53,441 bases of DNA from Halopiger djelfimassiliensis (GCF_000455365.1 NZ_HG315684.1:94920-148360), one strand, 5' to 3'. Positions 33,260 through 42,757 are shown, counted from the first letter of the stretch. The notes: generated from the letters alone by a model not told the origin. Translations and numbers: made by a program.

Positions 33260-34496
33260 CGGTCTCACCTCCGTCGCCGCCGTCGGCACGAGTCGGACGG
33301 GTCGTCTCGACGTCGACGTACCGCCGCCCGAGCATCCGGAAGAACTCCGGCATCGCGACGAACAGGATGATAAGCCCGGTGAGGATATCGATGAGTTCCC
33401 GCGGAACGCTGGTCGACGTGCCGACGGCAGTCGCGCCGCTCTGGAGGACGCCGAACAGGAACGCCGCCGCGCCGACGCCCAGCGGGTTGTTCCCGGCCAG
33501 CACCGAGACGGCGATCCCGTCGAATCCGATCGAGGGGACGTTCTCGAGCCAACTGCCGTGAACCATGAGCACCCAGAACGCGCCGGCGATTCCGCCGAGT
33601 GCCCCCGAAAGGCTCATGCTGGCGACGGTCATCCGCTTGCCGTCGACGCCGCCGTAGGCGGCCGCGGCCGGCTGGATGCCGCTGGTCCGCAGCTCGTAGC
33701 CGAACGAGGTGCGAGCGAACAGCCACGCGATCCCCAGCATGAGTACGACGGCAAACCCGAACGCGAGCAGCGAGAAGTCCGTACCGCGGAAGCCGTGCGG
33801 AACGTTCGGGATCTCGGCGTACTCGGGGACCGACGTCGTCCGCGGGTTGCTACTGTTTGGGTCCTGAAACCGCCACGAGAGCAGCGTCGACGTGAGGCCG
33901 ACCGCGATGAAGTTGAGCATGATCGTCGTGATGACCTCGTTTGCGTCGGCGTAGGCCTTCAGGACGCCCGGTATCGCGCCGTAGAGTCCGCCGACGACCG
34001 CGCCGGCGAGGACGCCGATCGGGATGAGCACGACCGCCCCGAGAAAGCCCCCGGGAACGACTGCCATCCCGTCGACGGCGACGACGGTAACGGCCGTCGC
34101 GAGGCCGCCCACGACGAGTTGCCCCTGCGTCCCGATGTTGAGCAGGCCGGCCCGGAACGCGACCGCGACCGACAGTCCCGCGAAGATCAACAGCGTCGTC
34201 TGCTGGAGCGTCGTCGCGATGCGGTAGCTCGTCGGACTCCAGCCGCCCTCGAGCGGATGGCCGAGAGGCCCGAGGAACAGTTCGTAGTAGACCTGCATCG
34301 GGTTGTAACAGAACGTCATGCCGGCCAGATCGAGGCCGGATCGACAGGAGGCGAACCCGCCGGAGACGAACACGAGCACGGCACCGACGAGGACGGACGC
34401 GAAAAGCGCCGCGACGCTGATGACGACCCGTTCGAGCACCGATGCCCGAACGAGATGCTCGAGGAGCCGCTCCACTCGAGCTTTCGCCCCGCTCAT
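33252..34496 (-). CDS. Nucleoside-type ABC transporter permease 1 (YufP/NupP-like)
   Basis: 414 residues with about nine membrane helices. FRAGLLNIGTQGQLVVGGLAT is the conserved periplasmic loop of this permease family; KAYADANEVITTIMLNFIAV and FDGIAVSVLAGNNPLGVGAAA follow in the order seen in nucleoside permeases. The N-terminal helix precedes an exported loop with two cysteines (CRSGLDLAGMTFC), perhaps disulphide-bonded. Its ATG overlaps the ATPase stop by four bases (ATGA). It partners with the second permease downstream. Confidence 0.88.
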   Translation of the reverse strand: MSGAKARVERLLEHLVRASVLERVVISVAALFASVLVGAVLVFVSGGFASCRSGLDLAGMTFCYNPMQVYYELFLGPLGHPLEGGWSPTSYRIATTLQQTTLLIFAGLSVAVAFRAGLLNIGTQGQLVVGGLATAVTVVAVDGMAVVPGGFLGAVVLIPIGVLAGAVVGGLYGAIPGVLKAYADANEVITTIMLNFIAVGLTSTLLSWRFQDPNSSNPRTTSVPEYAEIPNVPHGFRGTDFSLLAFGFAVVLMLGIAWLFARTSFGYELRTSGIQPAAAAYGGVDGKRMTVASMSLSGALGGIAGAFWVLMVHGSWLENVPSIGFDGIAVSVLAGNNPLGVGAAAFLFGVLQSGATAVGTSTSVPRELIDILTGLIILFVAMPEFFRMLGRRYVDVETTRPTRADGGDGGETDA

Positions 34497-36121
34497 TGTG
34501 TATCACCTCCGTTGGCGGCGGTCGGCCGTTGACCGGCCATCAGCAATCCGAGTTCCTCCTCGGTAACGGCTTCGGGATCGGTGACGTCGATGAACTCGCC
34601 CTCGTAGATGACCGCAAGCCGGTCCGACAGCGACCGGACTTCGTCGAGTTTCGAGGAGACGAGCAGGATTGCGACCCCGTCGCGGCGAAGTTCGAGCAGG
34701 CGGTCGTGGATGAACTCCGTCGAACCGATGTCGACGCCGCGGGTCGGGTGGGTTGCGACGACCAGCGAGGGATCGCGCTCGAACTCGCGGCCGACGATGA
34801 ACTTCTGTTGGTTGCCGCCGGAGAACGAGCGGGCGTCGGCGTCGGCGTCCGGCGGACGCACGTCGTAGGTATCGATGATCTCCTCGGCGTGGTCGCGAGC
34901 CTCGGTCCAGTCGATCCGACCGCCGGCGGCAAACTCCGGCGACCGCTGGCTCCCGAGGACGCCGTTTTCGACGAGGTCGAAGGGCATGACGAGCCCGCGC
35001 TCGTGGCGATCCTCCGGGACGTAGGCCATCCCGGCCTCGATGCGCCGGCGGCGGGACCAGTCGGTGATGTCGGTCCCGTCGTACGTAATCGTCCCCTCGT
35101 CGGGCGTCCGCAGCCCCGTGACCGCCTCGATCAGTTCCGACTGGCCGTTTCCGTCGACGCCCGCGATGCCGACGATCTCGCCGGCCCGAACGTCGAGATC
35201 GATCCCGGAGACGACCTCGACCCCGCGGGCGTCCTCGACGGCGACGTCCCGCGTCGAGAGAACGACCTCGCCGGTCTCGACCGGGTCGGACTCGGCCTCC
35301 AGTAGTACCTCCCGGCCGACCATGCGTTCGGCCAGGTCCGACCGGTTCGTAGCGGTCGGATCGACCGTTCCGACCGACTCACCGTCCCGGAGGACGGTGA
35401 TCGCATCGGCCGCGTGGGTCGCCTCCTCGAGCTTGTGGGTGATGAAGATGATCGTCTTCCCCTGTGCGGTGAGTTCCTCGAGGACGTCGTAGAGTCCCTC
35501 GACTTCCTGTGGCGTGAGCACGGCTGTCGGCTCATCGAGGATGAGGACGTCAGCGCCGCGAAACAGCGCTTTGAGGATCTCGACGCGCTGTTGGACGCCG
35601 ACGCTGAGGTCCTCGACGGTCGCCTCCGTGTCGACGTCGAAGCCGTACCGGTCACAGAGGTCGCGGACCTCGCGGTCGATTCGCTCGCGATCGACCGCCA
35701 TCCCGAACCACTTCGTCGGTTCGTTGCCAAGCGCGATGTTCTCCGCGACCGTCATCGGATCGACCAGCATGAAGTGCTGGTGGATCATCCCGATCCCGGC
35801 GTCGATGGCGTCGCGGGGCGAGTCGAACGATCGCTCCTCGCCGTCGACGATGACCCGACCCTCCTCGGGCTCGTAGAGGCCGTAGAGGACGTTCATCAGG
35901 GTCGTTTTGCCGGCACCGTTTTCCCCGAGCAGGGCGTGGACGGTCCCACGCTCGACCCGGAGATCGACGTCGTCGTTCGCGACGACGCCGGGGAATCGCT
36001 TGGTGATGCCGTCGAGGTGGACGGCCAGTTCCGCGTTCGTGTTCTTCGGGCCGGCGGTACGTACCCCCGATCCCTCGGTCGGTCCCGTTCCGTCGGTCGT
36101 ACCCGCTCCCGGCTCGGTCAT
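34493..36121 (-). CDS. Nucleoside-type ABC transporter ATP-binding protein, two ABC domains (YufO/NupO-like)
   Basis: 542 residues with two fused ABC modules. First: Walker A LLGENGAGKTTLMNVL, signature DLSVGVQQRVEILKAL, Walker B VLILDEPTAVLTP. Second: degenerate Walker A IVGIAGVDGNGQSELIEAV, signature RSFSGGNQQKFIVGREF and no strict Walker B (LVVATHPTRGVD). This is the ribose/galactofuranose/nucleoside-type double ATPase. Start ATG 36121 is 4 bases after the lipoprotein stop; an upstream extension inside the previous gene was rejected. The N-terminal 30 residues are a Gly/Thr-rich tail. Confidence 0.92.
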   Translation of the reverse strand: MTEPGAGTTDGTGPTEGSGVRTAGPKNTNAELAVHLDGITKRFPGVVANDDVDLRVERGTVHALLGENGAGKTTLMNVLYGLYEPEEGRVIVDGEERSFDSPRDAIDAGIGMIHQHFMLVDPMTVAENIALGNEPTKWFGMAVDRERIDREVRDLCDRYGFDVDTEATVEDLSVGVQQRVEILKALFRGADVLILDEPTAVLTPQEVEGLYDVLEELTAQGKTIIFITHKLEEATHAADAITVLRDGESVGTVDPTATNRSDLAERMVGREVLLEAESDPVETGEVVLSTRDVAVEDARGVEVVSGIDLDVRAGEIVGIAGVDGNGQSELIEAVTGLRTPDEGTITYDGTDITDWSRRRRIEAGMAYVPEDRHERGLVMPFDLVENGVLGSQRSPEFAAGGRIDWTEARDHAEEIIDTYDVRPPDADADARSFSGGNQQKFIVGREFERDPSLVVATHPTRGVDIGSTEFIHDRLLELRRDGVAILLVSSKLDEVRSLSDRLAVIYEGEFIDVTDPEAVTEEELGLLMAGQRPTAANGGDTQ

Positions 36122-36125
36122 GCGG

Positions 36126-37178
36126 TTACAGTTCCGTTGGGACGTCGATTTCGCCGTCGATGATCGCTTGTCTGGACGCCTCGAGTTCGGCCTTGATCTC
36201 GTCGGGGATCTCGTCACCGACCGTGTCTCCGTAGACGGCTTCGACGCCGTTTTCCGCGAGACCCAGGGTCTCCGTTTCGCCGCCCTCGAACTCGTCGTTC
36301 GCGACGGATTCGATGGCGGAATACACCGCGTTGTCGACGTATTTGACCATGCTCGCGAGGATGACGTCCGCGTAGTCGTCGTTGGAGATCGACTGGTCGT
36401 CGTCGACGCCGATCGCGAACCGGTCTTCGTCCCTGGCCGCCTGGAAGACGCCGATCCCGGTCCGGCCGGCCGCGTGGAAGACGATGTCGGCGTTCTGGTC
36501 CTGGTACATCCGTCGAGCGGCCTGCTGTCCGGCAGACGTATCGGTAAACGAGTCGACGTACGACGAGACGACCTCGGCGTCGTCGTTTGCGTGTTCGACG
36601 CCCGCCTCGAAGCCGGCGTGGAACGACTGGATCAGCGGCGACTCCGTCCCGCCGATGAAGCCGACGACGTCCGCGTCCGGGTTCGTTTCGTTACCCTTGG
36701 CCGCGAACTCCCGATCGGTTATCAGGCCGGCAAGGTGGCCGACCTGAAACGACCCCTCGGGTTCGCCGAACTCGTAACTCCGGACGTTGTCCGCGTCGAC
36801 GCTTTCATCGACGATGATGAAGTTCTGGTCCGGATACTCCGGCGCGTTCTCCGAGAGCGCGTCCTGCTGTGCGTAGCCGATACAACAGATCAGGTCGTAG
36901 TCGCCGGATTCCGCGAAGTTCCGCTGTGCACTGGAGAACTCGCTATCGGACTCCGGTTGGGTCTCTTCGAACGCGAGGTCGAACTCGGACGCCGCCGCTT
37001 CGAGTCCCTGCTTTGCCATATCGTTGAACGAGTCGTCTCCGAGACCGCCGGTCGCGTAGACCACGCCGATATTCAATTCGGCGTCGACATCGGCACCGAA
37101 CCCGTCGACGCAACCGGCAAGGCTCGCGAGTCCGACCGCCCCTGCAGCTTCGAGAAACCGTCGTCGGTCGTGTCCCAT
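36126..37178 (-). CDS. BMP-family nucleoside-binding lipoprotein (PnrA-like)
   Basis: 350 residues. Twin-arginine signal RRRFLEAAG and lipobox Cys23 (LAGC) give a membrane-anchored receptor. The core matches Bmp/PnrA-type periplasmic nucleoside-binding proteins: INIGVVYATGGLGDDSFND-like opening (NIGVVYATGGLGDDSFND, about 36-53), GFIGGTESPLIQSFHAGFEAG in the middle and GVDDDQS near the ligand site. It is first in an operon with the double ATPase and two permeases. ATG 37178 is preceded by a minus-strand TATAAACC about 31 bases upstream. Downstream genes include cytidine deaminase, so purine or pyrimidine nucleosides are the likely cargo. Confidence 0.92.
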   Translation of the reverse strand: MGHDRRRFLEAAGAVGLASLAGCVDGFGADVDAELNIGVVYATGGLGDDSFNDMAKQGLEAAASEFDLAFEETQPESDSEFSSAQRNFAESGDYDLICCIGYAQQDALSENAPEYPDQNFIIVDESVDADNVRSYEFGEPEGSFQVGHLAGLITDREFAAKGNETNPDADVVGFIGGTESPLIQSFHAGFEAGVEHANDDAEVVSSYVDSFTDTSAGQQAARRMYQDQNADIVFHAAGRTGIGVFQAARDEDRFAIGVDDDQSISNDDYADVILASMVKYVDNAVYSAIESVANDEFEGGETETLGLAENGVEAVYGDTVGDEIPDEIKAELEASRQAIIDGEIDVPTEL

Positions 37179-37264
37179 GGAGCGGACTAGCGAAAACCTT
37201 CGGTTTATACTCGTCGGAATCGACGGCGCTGACCGATCACTCCACTAAACTGTTCCGTTTCGGA

Positions 37265-38647
37265 TCAGGGATTCGAACGGTCGACCGCGCGCTCGACGAG
37301 CGATCGCGTGTGCTCGACGAGGTCGTCGACGTCGTCGCTTTCGGCGTAGATCCGGACGTAGGGCTCGGTTCCGCTGGGCCGGACGAGAACCCAGGACGCG
37401 TCGTTGAACTCGAGGCGGACGCCGTAGTCGGTGTCGACCGTCGCGTCCGGGAAGGCATCGGGGAGGTCGGTCTCGAGGGCGGTCATGACCTCGTCTTTGG
37501 CCGGATCGGGACAGTCGACGCTCAGTTTCCGGTAGGGCCGTTCAGTCACGGGTGCCCGGAGAGCATCGGTGCTGCCGGCGTCGGCGACGAGCGCGGCGAC
37601 GGCGGCGGCGCTTGCGATCCCGTCGATCCAGCCGCCGAAGGCGGTGTGGATGTGTTTCCACGGTTCGGCGGCGAAGACGACCTCGGTCGAGTCGTCCCCC
37701 TCGCGGCGCTCGCGGGCGATCCCCTCGTGGAGGGACCCGAGTCGGACGCGCTCGACGCGGCCGCCGGCGGCACGGACCCGTTCGTCGATGCGGGCGGAGG
37801 CGTTTGGCGTCGTGACGACGACGGGGTCGCCGGCGTCGCTCGCCGCCGCGTAGTGGGCTGCGACGACGGCCAGTACGGTGTCCTCGTGGATCACCTCGCC
37901 GTCGGGACCGAGGACGACGAGCCGGTCGGCGTCGCCGTCGTGGGCCAACCCGAGGTCGAACGACGCGTCGGCGAGAAACGCGGCGAACTCCGACAGCGTC
38001 TCCGGCGTCGGCTTGCTCTCGCGGGCTGGGAAGTGCCCGTCGACGGTCGCGTTGACCGCGACGACCTCGGCCCCGAGGGCCTCGAGCACCTGCGGCGTCG
38101 CGAGCGCGCCGACGCCGGTGCCACAGTCGACGGCGACGGAGAGCCCGGCGAGTGGATCGCGGTCGTCTTCGCTGTCGCCGAACTCCCGCCGGACGTACGC
38201 CGCGACGGCGTCGCGGTAGCGATCGAGTATCCGGAGCCGGTCGGAGCGACCCCACTCGTCCCACCGAGCCCGATCGGACGCGTCGCTCGCAAGGCGGTCT
38301 TCGATGGCCCGTTCGGCGTCACGGTCGTACTCGACGCCGTCGGTAAAGAGCTTGATACCGTTGTCCTCCGGCGGATTGTGCGAGGCCGTGATCATGACGC
38401 CCTGGCGTCCACGCGAGGCGAACGCGAGCGCCGGGGTCGGCACCTGCCCGAGGCGATAGACGTCGGCACCGGCGCTCTCGAGGCCGGCTTCCATCGCCGC
38501 CGCGAGCGCGGGTCCCGTCTCGCGGCCGTCGCGGCCGACGACGAACGTTGCTCCGGGCTCGCCCGCTGCTTGCCCGACCGAGAGGGCGAGCGACGGCGTG
38601 ACCTCCTCGACTGGACCACGGATTCCTGCGGTCCCGAACGATGTCAT
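37265..38647 (-). CDS. Phosphohexomutase family protein (phosphomannomutase/phosphoglucomutase/GlmM type)
   Basis: 460 residues of the alpha-D-phosphohexomutase family, which moves phosphate between C1 and C6 (or C5) of a sugar phosphate. The catalytic serine is in TASHNP (Ser89); the metal loop HDGDADRLVVLG and the phosphate-binding RPSGTEPYVRIYAES are both present. Substrate is not predictable: glucose, mannose, glucosamine and possibly pentose phosphates are all handled by archaeal members. A minus-strand TTTTATAAGT (38671-38680) lies about 30 bases before ATG 38647. It stands just beyond the nucleoside operon on the same strand. Confidence 0.9.
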   Translation of the reverse strand: MTSFGTAGIRGPVEEVTPSLALSVGQAAGEPGATFVVGRDGRETGPALAAAMEAGLESAGADVYRLGQVPTPALAFASRGRQGVMITASHNPPEDNGIKLFTDGVEYDRDAERAIEDRLASDASDRARWDEWGRSDRLRILDRYRDAVAAYVRREFGDSEDDRDPLAGLSVAVDCGTGVGALATPQVLEALGAEVVAVNATVDGHFPARESKPTPETLSEFAAFLADASFDLGLAHDGDADRLVVLGPDGEVIHEDTVLAVVAAHYAAASDAGDPVVVTTPNASARIDERVRAAGGRVERVRLGSLHEGIARERREGDDSTEVVFAAEPWKHIHTAFGGWIDGIASAAAVAALVADAGSTDALRAPVTERPYRKLSVDCPDPAKDEVMTALETDLPDAFPDATVDTDYGVRLEFNDASWVLVRPSGTEPYVRIYAESDDVDDLVEHTRSLVERAVDRSNP

Positions 38648-38760
38648 GTAGGGCCGTTCCGGGGGGAAGTACTTATAAAAACCGCAAGGGAGATATCGCT
38701 TCGAAAGCGGGAGAAACGCAACGAACGCGGGACCGACGGGGTGACCGCGGTCTCGTCCGG

Positions 38761-39408
38761 CTATCGGCTCCGATACTCGTCGGGTAGCTCGTCGATCAGG
38801 ACGACCGCCTCGCCGTCGATGGCCGTCGCGTCGTCGCTCTCGTTGCGGATGACCGTCTCGAGTCGGTACTGGTCGTTGCCGAGGGACTCGACGACTTCGA
38901 CGCGCGCGGAGACGCGGTCGCCGACGCCGACCGGGCCGGTAAACTCGAGGTCCTGCGAGAGGTAGATCGTGAGTCCGGGCAGTCTGGCGAGGGCGGCGCT
39001 GATGAGCCCCGAGACGAGCGTTCCGTGGACGATGCGTTCGCCGAACCGGGTGTCGGCGGCGAACCCGTCGTCGAGGTGGAGGCGGTTCGTGTCGCCGCTG
39101 ATCTCGGCGAAGGCGCGAACGTCCTCGTCGCTGATCGTCTTTTCGAACGTGACCGTGTCACCGACTTCGATGTCGGACGGGTCGTCGACGGTCCGATCGA
39201 ACCCCCAGTCGAGGTTGGAGTGATCGACGGACGGAATCGACGCGGGCACGGTATCGCCGTTCGAACTGTTCTCGGCGGCAGCGGGGAACATCGCGGAGAC
39301 AGCAGCACGGTTGGCGGCGGTAGCAGTCTGGAGGAAGCTCTGGGTCATCGCCGTCCACGCGTTCGTCATGGCAGCGAGATTAGGTCGCCCAGTATTCTGC
39401 TGTGACAT
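38761..39408 (-). CDS. MaoC-like (R)-specific enoyl-CoA hydratase of the PHA cluster
   Basis: 215 residues. The hot-dog hydratase domain (about 75-210) has the catalytic Asp/His element FAEISGDTNRLHLDDGFA followed by RIVHGTLVSGLISAAL, the MaoC/PhaJ signature. It is preceded by a roughly 70-residue helical extension rich in Ala/Gln/Ser that resembles a phasin-like granule-targeting segment. It would supply (R)-3-hydroxyacyl-CoA from enoyl-CoA for polymer synthesis, and it lies divergent from phaR. ATG 39408 has CATATACC about 30 bases upstream (minus strand, near 39433-39440). Confidence 0.88.
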   Translation of the reverse strand: MSQQNTGRPNLAAMTNAWTAMTQSFLQTATAANRAAVSAMFPAAAENSSNGDTVPASIPSVDHSNLDWGFDRTVDDPSDIEVGDTVTFEKTISDEDVRAFAEISGDTNRLHLDDGFAADTRFGERIVHGTLVSGLISAALARLPGLTIYLSQDLEFTGPVGVGDRVSARVEVVESLGNDQYRLETVIRNESDDATAIDGEAVVLIDELPDEYRSR

Positions 39409-39779
39409 CTATGGGCGGTTTAGTGTGGGGGGTATATGACTTCTTTGGCTGTGCAAACGGGATATTACCGGCTAAATTCGACCGTAATTCCCCATTGGAG
39501 GGGCGACAGGGGCGCTCGAGCGGACGACTTCGATAGGACGGTCGTCGTCACAACCCGGACAGGGCGGTCCCGAGAGCCAGCCGAGTAATCTGCCGCTGTA
39601 CTGGTAGTTCGACGGTCTCATCGCCTGTGGACGTTCCCGAAAGCACGCTGGCCGGCGCTCGACTGGGCGTCGTCTCGCTTTCTACGCCATCCACAACCCG
39701 TGCCTACTCGAACCATCTCATGCCATTAGATGGTATTCAGTGGAAAACCTTATTAGCGACGGGACCGTTGTCACGGGTG
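39409..39779. other. Divergent maoC-phaR regulatory region
   Basis: About 370 bases. No gene is supported. It contains the maoC TATA element near 39436, and for phaR the box CTTATTAG (39749-39756) plus an inverted repeat listed separately. Between about 39480 and 39700 the sequence is GC-rich without a recognised signal. Confidence 0.5.
39713..39733 (+). promoter_or_regulatory. Putative PhaR operator
   Basis: An inverted repeat CCATCT-N9-AGATGG (39713-39718 and 39728-39733) lies 16 bases upstream of the phaR TATA box. In Haloferax mediterranei the AbrB-type PhaR represses its own operon by binding the promoter; this repeat is the best candidate site here, by inference. Confidence 0.4.
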
Positions 39780-40100
39780 ATGACGGACGACTCCGACCGG
39801 TCGCTCTGGTTTCCACCTGCGATGTTCACCGAGCAGTTGCAGGAGGCAGGCGAGCAGGTAGCCGAATCTCAGCAGGAGATGCTGAAACAGTGGTTCCAGG
39901 CGAGCACGATGAATCCGCTCGAGGAGACGTCGGCGTTCGGCCCGATGAACATGGGTACGGCGACGTTCAAGGCCCGCGTTCAGAGCGGCGGTCGGATCAG
40001 CATTCCCGGCCCGGAACGGGACGCCCTCGACATCGAAGAGGGTGATATCGTCCAGACGATCGTCGTCCCCGTCAAACGCAACCGAGAGGACAACTCATGA
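39780..40100 (+). CDS. phaR: PHA regulator PhaR (AbrB-type)
   Basis: 106 residues: an N-terminal helical part (MTDDSDRSLWFPPAMFTEQLQEAGEQ) similar to phasins and a C-terminal SpoVT/AbrB hairpin (ATFKARVQSGGRISIPGPERDALDIEEGDIVQTIVV). In haloarchaea PhaR represses phaRP transcription when granules are absent and leaves DNA by binding granules. ATG 39780 is used because CTTATTAG lies 30 bases upstream; a longer frame starting at 39627 would add an unconserved N-terminus. Its stop overlaps the phaP ATG (ATGA). Confidence 0.88.
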   Translation: MTDDSDRSLWFPPAMFTEQLQEAGEQVAESQQEMLKQWFQASTMNPLEETSAFGPMNMGTATFKARVQSGGRISIPGPERDALDIEEGDIVQTIVVPVKRNREDNS

Positions 40101-40582
40101 ATCAGAACCCGTTTACCGCCGTCTTCGACGCACAGCGCACCGCTCTCGAACAATCCCAGACCCTCACCCACGACGCGCTCGAAGCACAGAAGTCGTCGAT
40201 CGGTGCCATGGCAGACGCCGTCGAGAGTTCGAGCGTCCTCGTCGAGTCCAACGCCGAACTCACCAAGGGCGCGGTCCACGCGTACTTCGACGCCCTCGAG
40301 TCGGCGATGCCCGAGCAGGCCGCCGAGTTCGACGACTTCCGCGCGTTCGTCGACGAGAGCGTCGACTCCGCGACCGAAGCGCAGGCGCAGTCGATCGAAG
40401 CCGTCCACGAGGCGCTCGCGGAATCCGAAGCCGCCTACGACGAGTTCGCCGCAAGCTACGCCGAGGTCGTCGACACCTCCTTCGACGCGTTCCTCGAGGC
40501 CCACGAGCAGGTCGAGGAAAACGTCGCGGCGGTCGCCGAAAACGTCGAGGAGGCGGCCGACGAAATGGACGTCCCGGCGTAG
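40097..40582 (+). CDS. phaP: Phasin PhaP
   Basis: 161 residues, almost entirely helical and very acidic with few hydrophobic stretches, as in haloarchaeal PhaP, which coats polyhydroxyalkanoate granules. Long heptad-like segments (ALEQSQTLTHDALEAQKSSI, VHEALAESEAAYDEFAASYAE, VEENVAAVAENVEEAADE) suggest coiled coil. It overlaps phaR by four bases and precedes phaE by 43 bases. No enzyme motif. Family assignment is based on composition, order in the cluster and length. Confidence 0.85.
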   Translation: MNQNPFTAVFDAQRTALEQSQTLTHDALEAQKSSIGAMADAVESSSVLVESNAELTKGAVHAYFDALESAMPEQAAEFDDFRAFVDESVDSATEAQAQSIEAVHEALAESEAAYDEFAASYAEVVDTSFDAFLEAHEQVEENVAAVAENVEEAADEMDVPA

Positions 40583-40625
40583 ATCCGGCCGCATCTTTTT
40601 CCCACTTCGAGCCCAATTTAGTACA

Positions 40626-41177
40626 ATGTCTGACTCACAGCAGCCACAGGCACAACAGTGGAACGAGTTCGTCGAACAGTGGAACGAACAGTTCCTCGAG
40701 GCCCTCGAGGAAAACATGGAGGCACAGGCGGAGTTCGTCGAAAGCTGGTCGGAAACCGTCGGCGAGGTCAGCGAGGAACACGAGATCTCCGACGGCGTCG
40801 AGGGCTACGCTCGGGCCTACGAGACGTGGATGAACGCCTCACAGCAGATGGTCGAGCGGATGAACGACGCCCTCGAAGGCGAGGACGTCGACGTCGAGGA
40901 GTTCCGGGATATCTGGCTCAACACGGCCAACGAGGCGTTCAAGGAGGTCATGTCGACGACCGCGTTCGCCCGGATGACCGGCGAAACCGTCGGTGACATC
41001 CTCGAACTCCAGCAGCAGGCCGAAGAATCGTCCCAGGAGACGCTGCGGACGCTCGGGTTCGCCACCGAGGCGGACATCGTCGAGGTCGGCGACCGACTCG
41101 TCGAACTCGAGCGCCGGCAACACGCCGTCGAACGAAAACTCGACCGCGTCCTCGAGCACCTCGAAGACGAACCATGA
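40626..41177 (+). CDS. phaE: PHA synthase subunit PhaE
   Basis: 183 residues from ATG 40626. A helical, Gln/Glu-rich N-terminus ([20 protein letters not shown]) precedes the typical haloarchaeal PhaE core with [45 protein letters not shown] and [21 protein letters not shown]. PhaE is the smaller, regulatory subunit of the class III synthase and is required for PhaC activity. Its stop overlaps the phaC start by four bases (ATGA), the coupling typical of a two-subunit enzyme. Confidence 0.9.
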   Translation: MSDSQQPQAQQWNEFVEQWNEQFLEALEENMEAQAEFVESWSETVGEVSEEHEISDGVEGYARAYETWMNASQQMVERMNDALEGEDVDVEEFRDIWLNTANEAFKEVMSTTAFARMTGETVGDILELQQQAEESSQETLRTLGFATEADIVEVGDRLVELERRQHAVERKLDRVLEHLEDEP

Positions 41178-42757
41178 ACTACCCGTACGCCACCGCACTG
41201 GACATCCAGCGACAGGCCTGGGAGGAGGCCGCCGAACTGGCCGAGAAATCCAGGGTCGCTCCCGGCCGCACCGAAACCGTACAGAACATCGAAGTCGGAC
41301 AGACGCCGAGCGAGATCGTCTACGAGGAAAACAAACTCGAACTCCTCCACTACGAGTCCCAGACCGAGGAACAACACGACGTGCCGATCCTCATCGTCTA
41401 CGCGCTGATCAACAAGCCCTACATTCTCGACTTACAGCCCGACCGGTCGGTCGTCCGGACGCTGCTCGAGGCGGGCTTTGACGTCTATCTGATCGACTGG
41501 GGCGAACCCTCGAAGCTGGATCGATCGCTCGGTCTCGACGACTACGTCAACCGGTACATCGACAACTGCGTCGATGTCGTCCGCGAACGTTCCGGGCAGG
41601 ACGAGATCAACGTTCTCGGCTACTGTATGGGCGGAACGAAGTCGGCCATGTACGCCGCGCTCTATCCGGAGAAGGTCAGGAACCTCGGACTGATGGCTGC
41701 CGGCCTCTGTTTCGCCGGCGAGGGCGGCGTGCTCGAACTCTGGGGGGCCGAGGACTACTACGATCCGGAAGCGGTCACCGAGACCTTCGACAACGTCCCG
41801 GCGGAGTTTCTGGATATCGGCTTCGCGTTGATGGATCCCGTCGCCAACAACGTGACGAAGTACGTCCGCTTCTACGACAACGTCGAGGACGAGGACTTCG
41901 TCGAGAACTTCGCCCGGATGGAACGCTGGCTCGACGAGGGCATCGACGTCGCCGGCAAGGCCTACGAGGAGTTCATCCGGGACATCTACCAGGAGAACAA
42001 GCTCTACAACAACGAACTCGAGCTAGGCGGTGAGCGCGTCGATCTCTCGAACATCGATATGCCCGTCCTCCAGATCGTCGCGGAGTACGACCACCTCATC
42101 CCGCCGGGGGCGTCCAAGCCGTTCAACGACGTGATCGCGTCGGATGACACCGAGGTCATGGAGTTCCCGACGGGACACATCGGCATGTCGGTCTCCTCGC
42201 GGAGCCACGACGAACTCTGGCCCGACGTCTGTGAGTGGTTCGAAGAGCGATCGATCGTCGAGGAGGCGGCCGAAGCGGCCGAGCCGGAAACGCCCGAACC
42301 CAAAGAAGCCGACGCCGCGCTCGCCGAAGACGTCGCCGGCGACGAAACCGGCCCCGATGATCTCGCCGACGGCGGGGCGGCCGCCGAGACCGGAACCGAC
42401 GCCGGCAACGACCTCGACGCCGAAACGAGCGACCTCCACGGCGAAGATCGGTCCGACGAAGAGATCGTCGAGCGCGGCGAGGACAACGTCCGGGAGGAAC
42501 CCGCGGAGCCGGGCGAGATGACCGTCGACGAGGAGGTCGTCGAGGAAGTCACCGACGAGGACGTCACGGCCGACTCCGAGGCCGACGACTTCACCGAACT
42601 GAACGGCGTCGGTCGAGCCTACGCTGACGACCTCGCCGAAGCCGGTATCGAGACGTTCGACCAGCTTGCAACGGCCGACGCCGCGGAACTGGCGGCCGAG
42701 ACGGGCATCGCACCGAGCCGAATCGAAGATTGGATCGAACAGGCTCGAGAACGCTGA
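41174..42757 (+). CDS. phaC: Class III PHA synthase PhaC with C-terminal HhH domain
   Basis: Polymerises 3-hydroxyacyl-CoA. 527 residues. An alpha/beta-hydrolase core with lipase-like box GYCMGG (Cys151 nucleophile), Asp306 (AEYDHL) and His335 (TGHIG) is followed by a roughly 105-residue acidic linker and a terminal helix-hairpin-helix-like domain (about 471-527; [20 protein letters not shown] and [14 protein letters not shown]). Haloarchaeal PhaC is usually somewhat shorter, and this HhH tail resembles domains in DNA-binding or ring proteins; its purpose is unknown. PhaE lies directly upstream, and the phaB gene follows 131 bases later with its own TATA box. Confidence 0.93.
   Translation: MNYPYATALDIQRQAWEEAAELAEKSRVAPGRTETVQNIEVGQTPSEIVYEENKLELLHYESQTEEQHDVPILIVYALINKPYILDLQPDRSVVRTLLEAGFDVYLIDWGEPSKLDRSLGLDDYVNRYIDNCVDVVRERSGQDEINVLGYCMGGTKSAMYAALYPEKVRNLGLMAAGLCFAGEGGVLELWGAEDYYDPEAVTETFDNVPAEFLDIGFALMDPVANNVTKYVRFYDNVEDEDFVENFARMERWLDEGIDVAGKAYEEFIRDIYQENKLYNNELELGGERVDLSNIDMPVLQIVAEYDHLIPPGASKPFNDVIASDDTEVMEFPTGHIGMSVSSRSHDELWPDVCEWFEERSIVEEAAEAAEPETPEPKEADAALAEDVAGDETGPDDLADGGAAAETGTDAGNDLDAETSDLHGEDRSDEEIVERGEDNVREEPAEPGEMTVDEEVVEEVTDEDVTADSEADDFTELNGVGRAYADDLAEAGIETFDQLATADAAELAAETGIAPSRIEDWIEQARER

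Noticed and set aside
32162-34532. Long plus-strand frames opposite the nucleoside permeases
   Set aside because: Strongly hydrophilic, compositionally biased translations antisense to clear membrane permeases.
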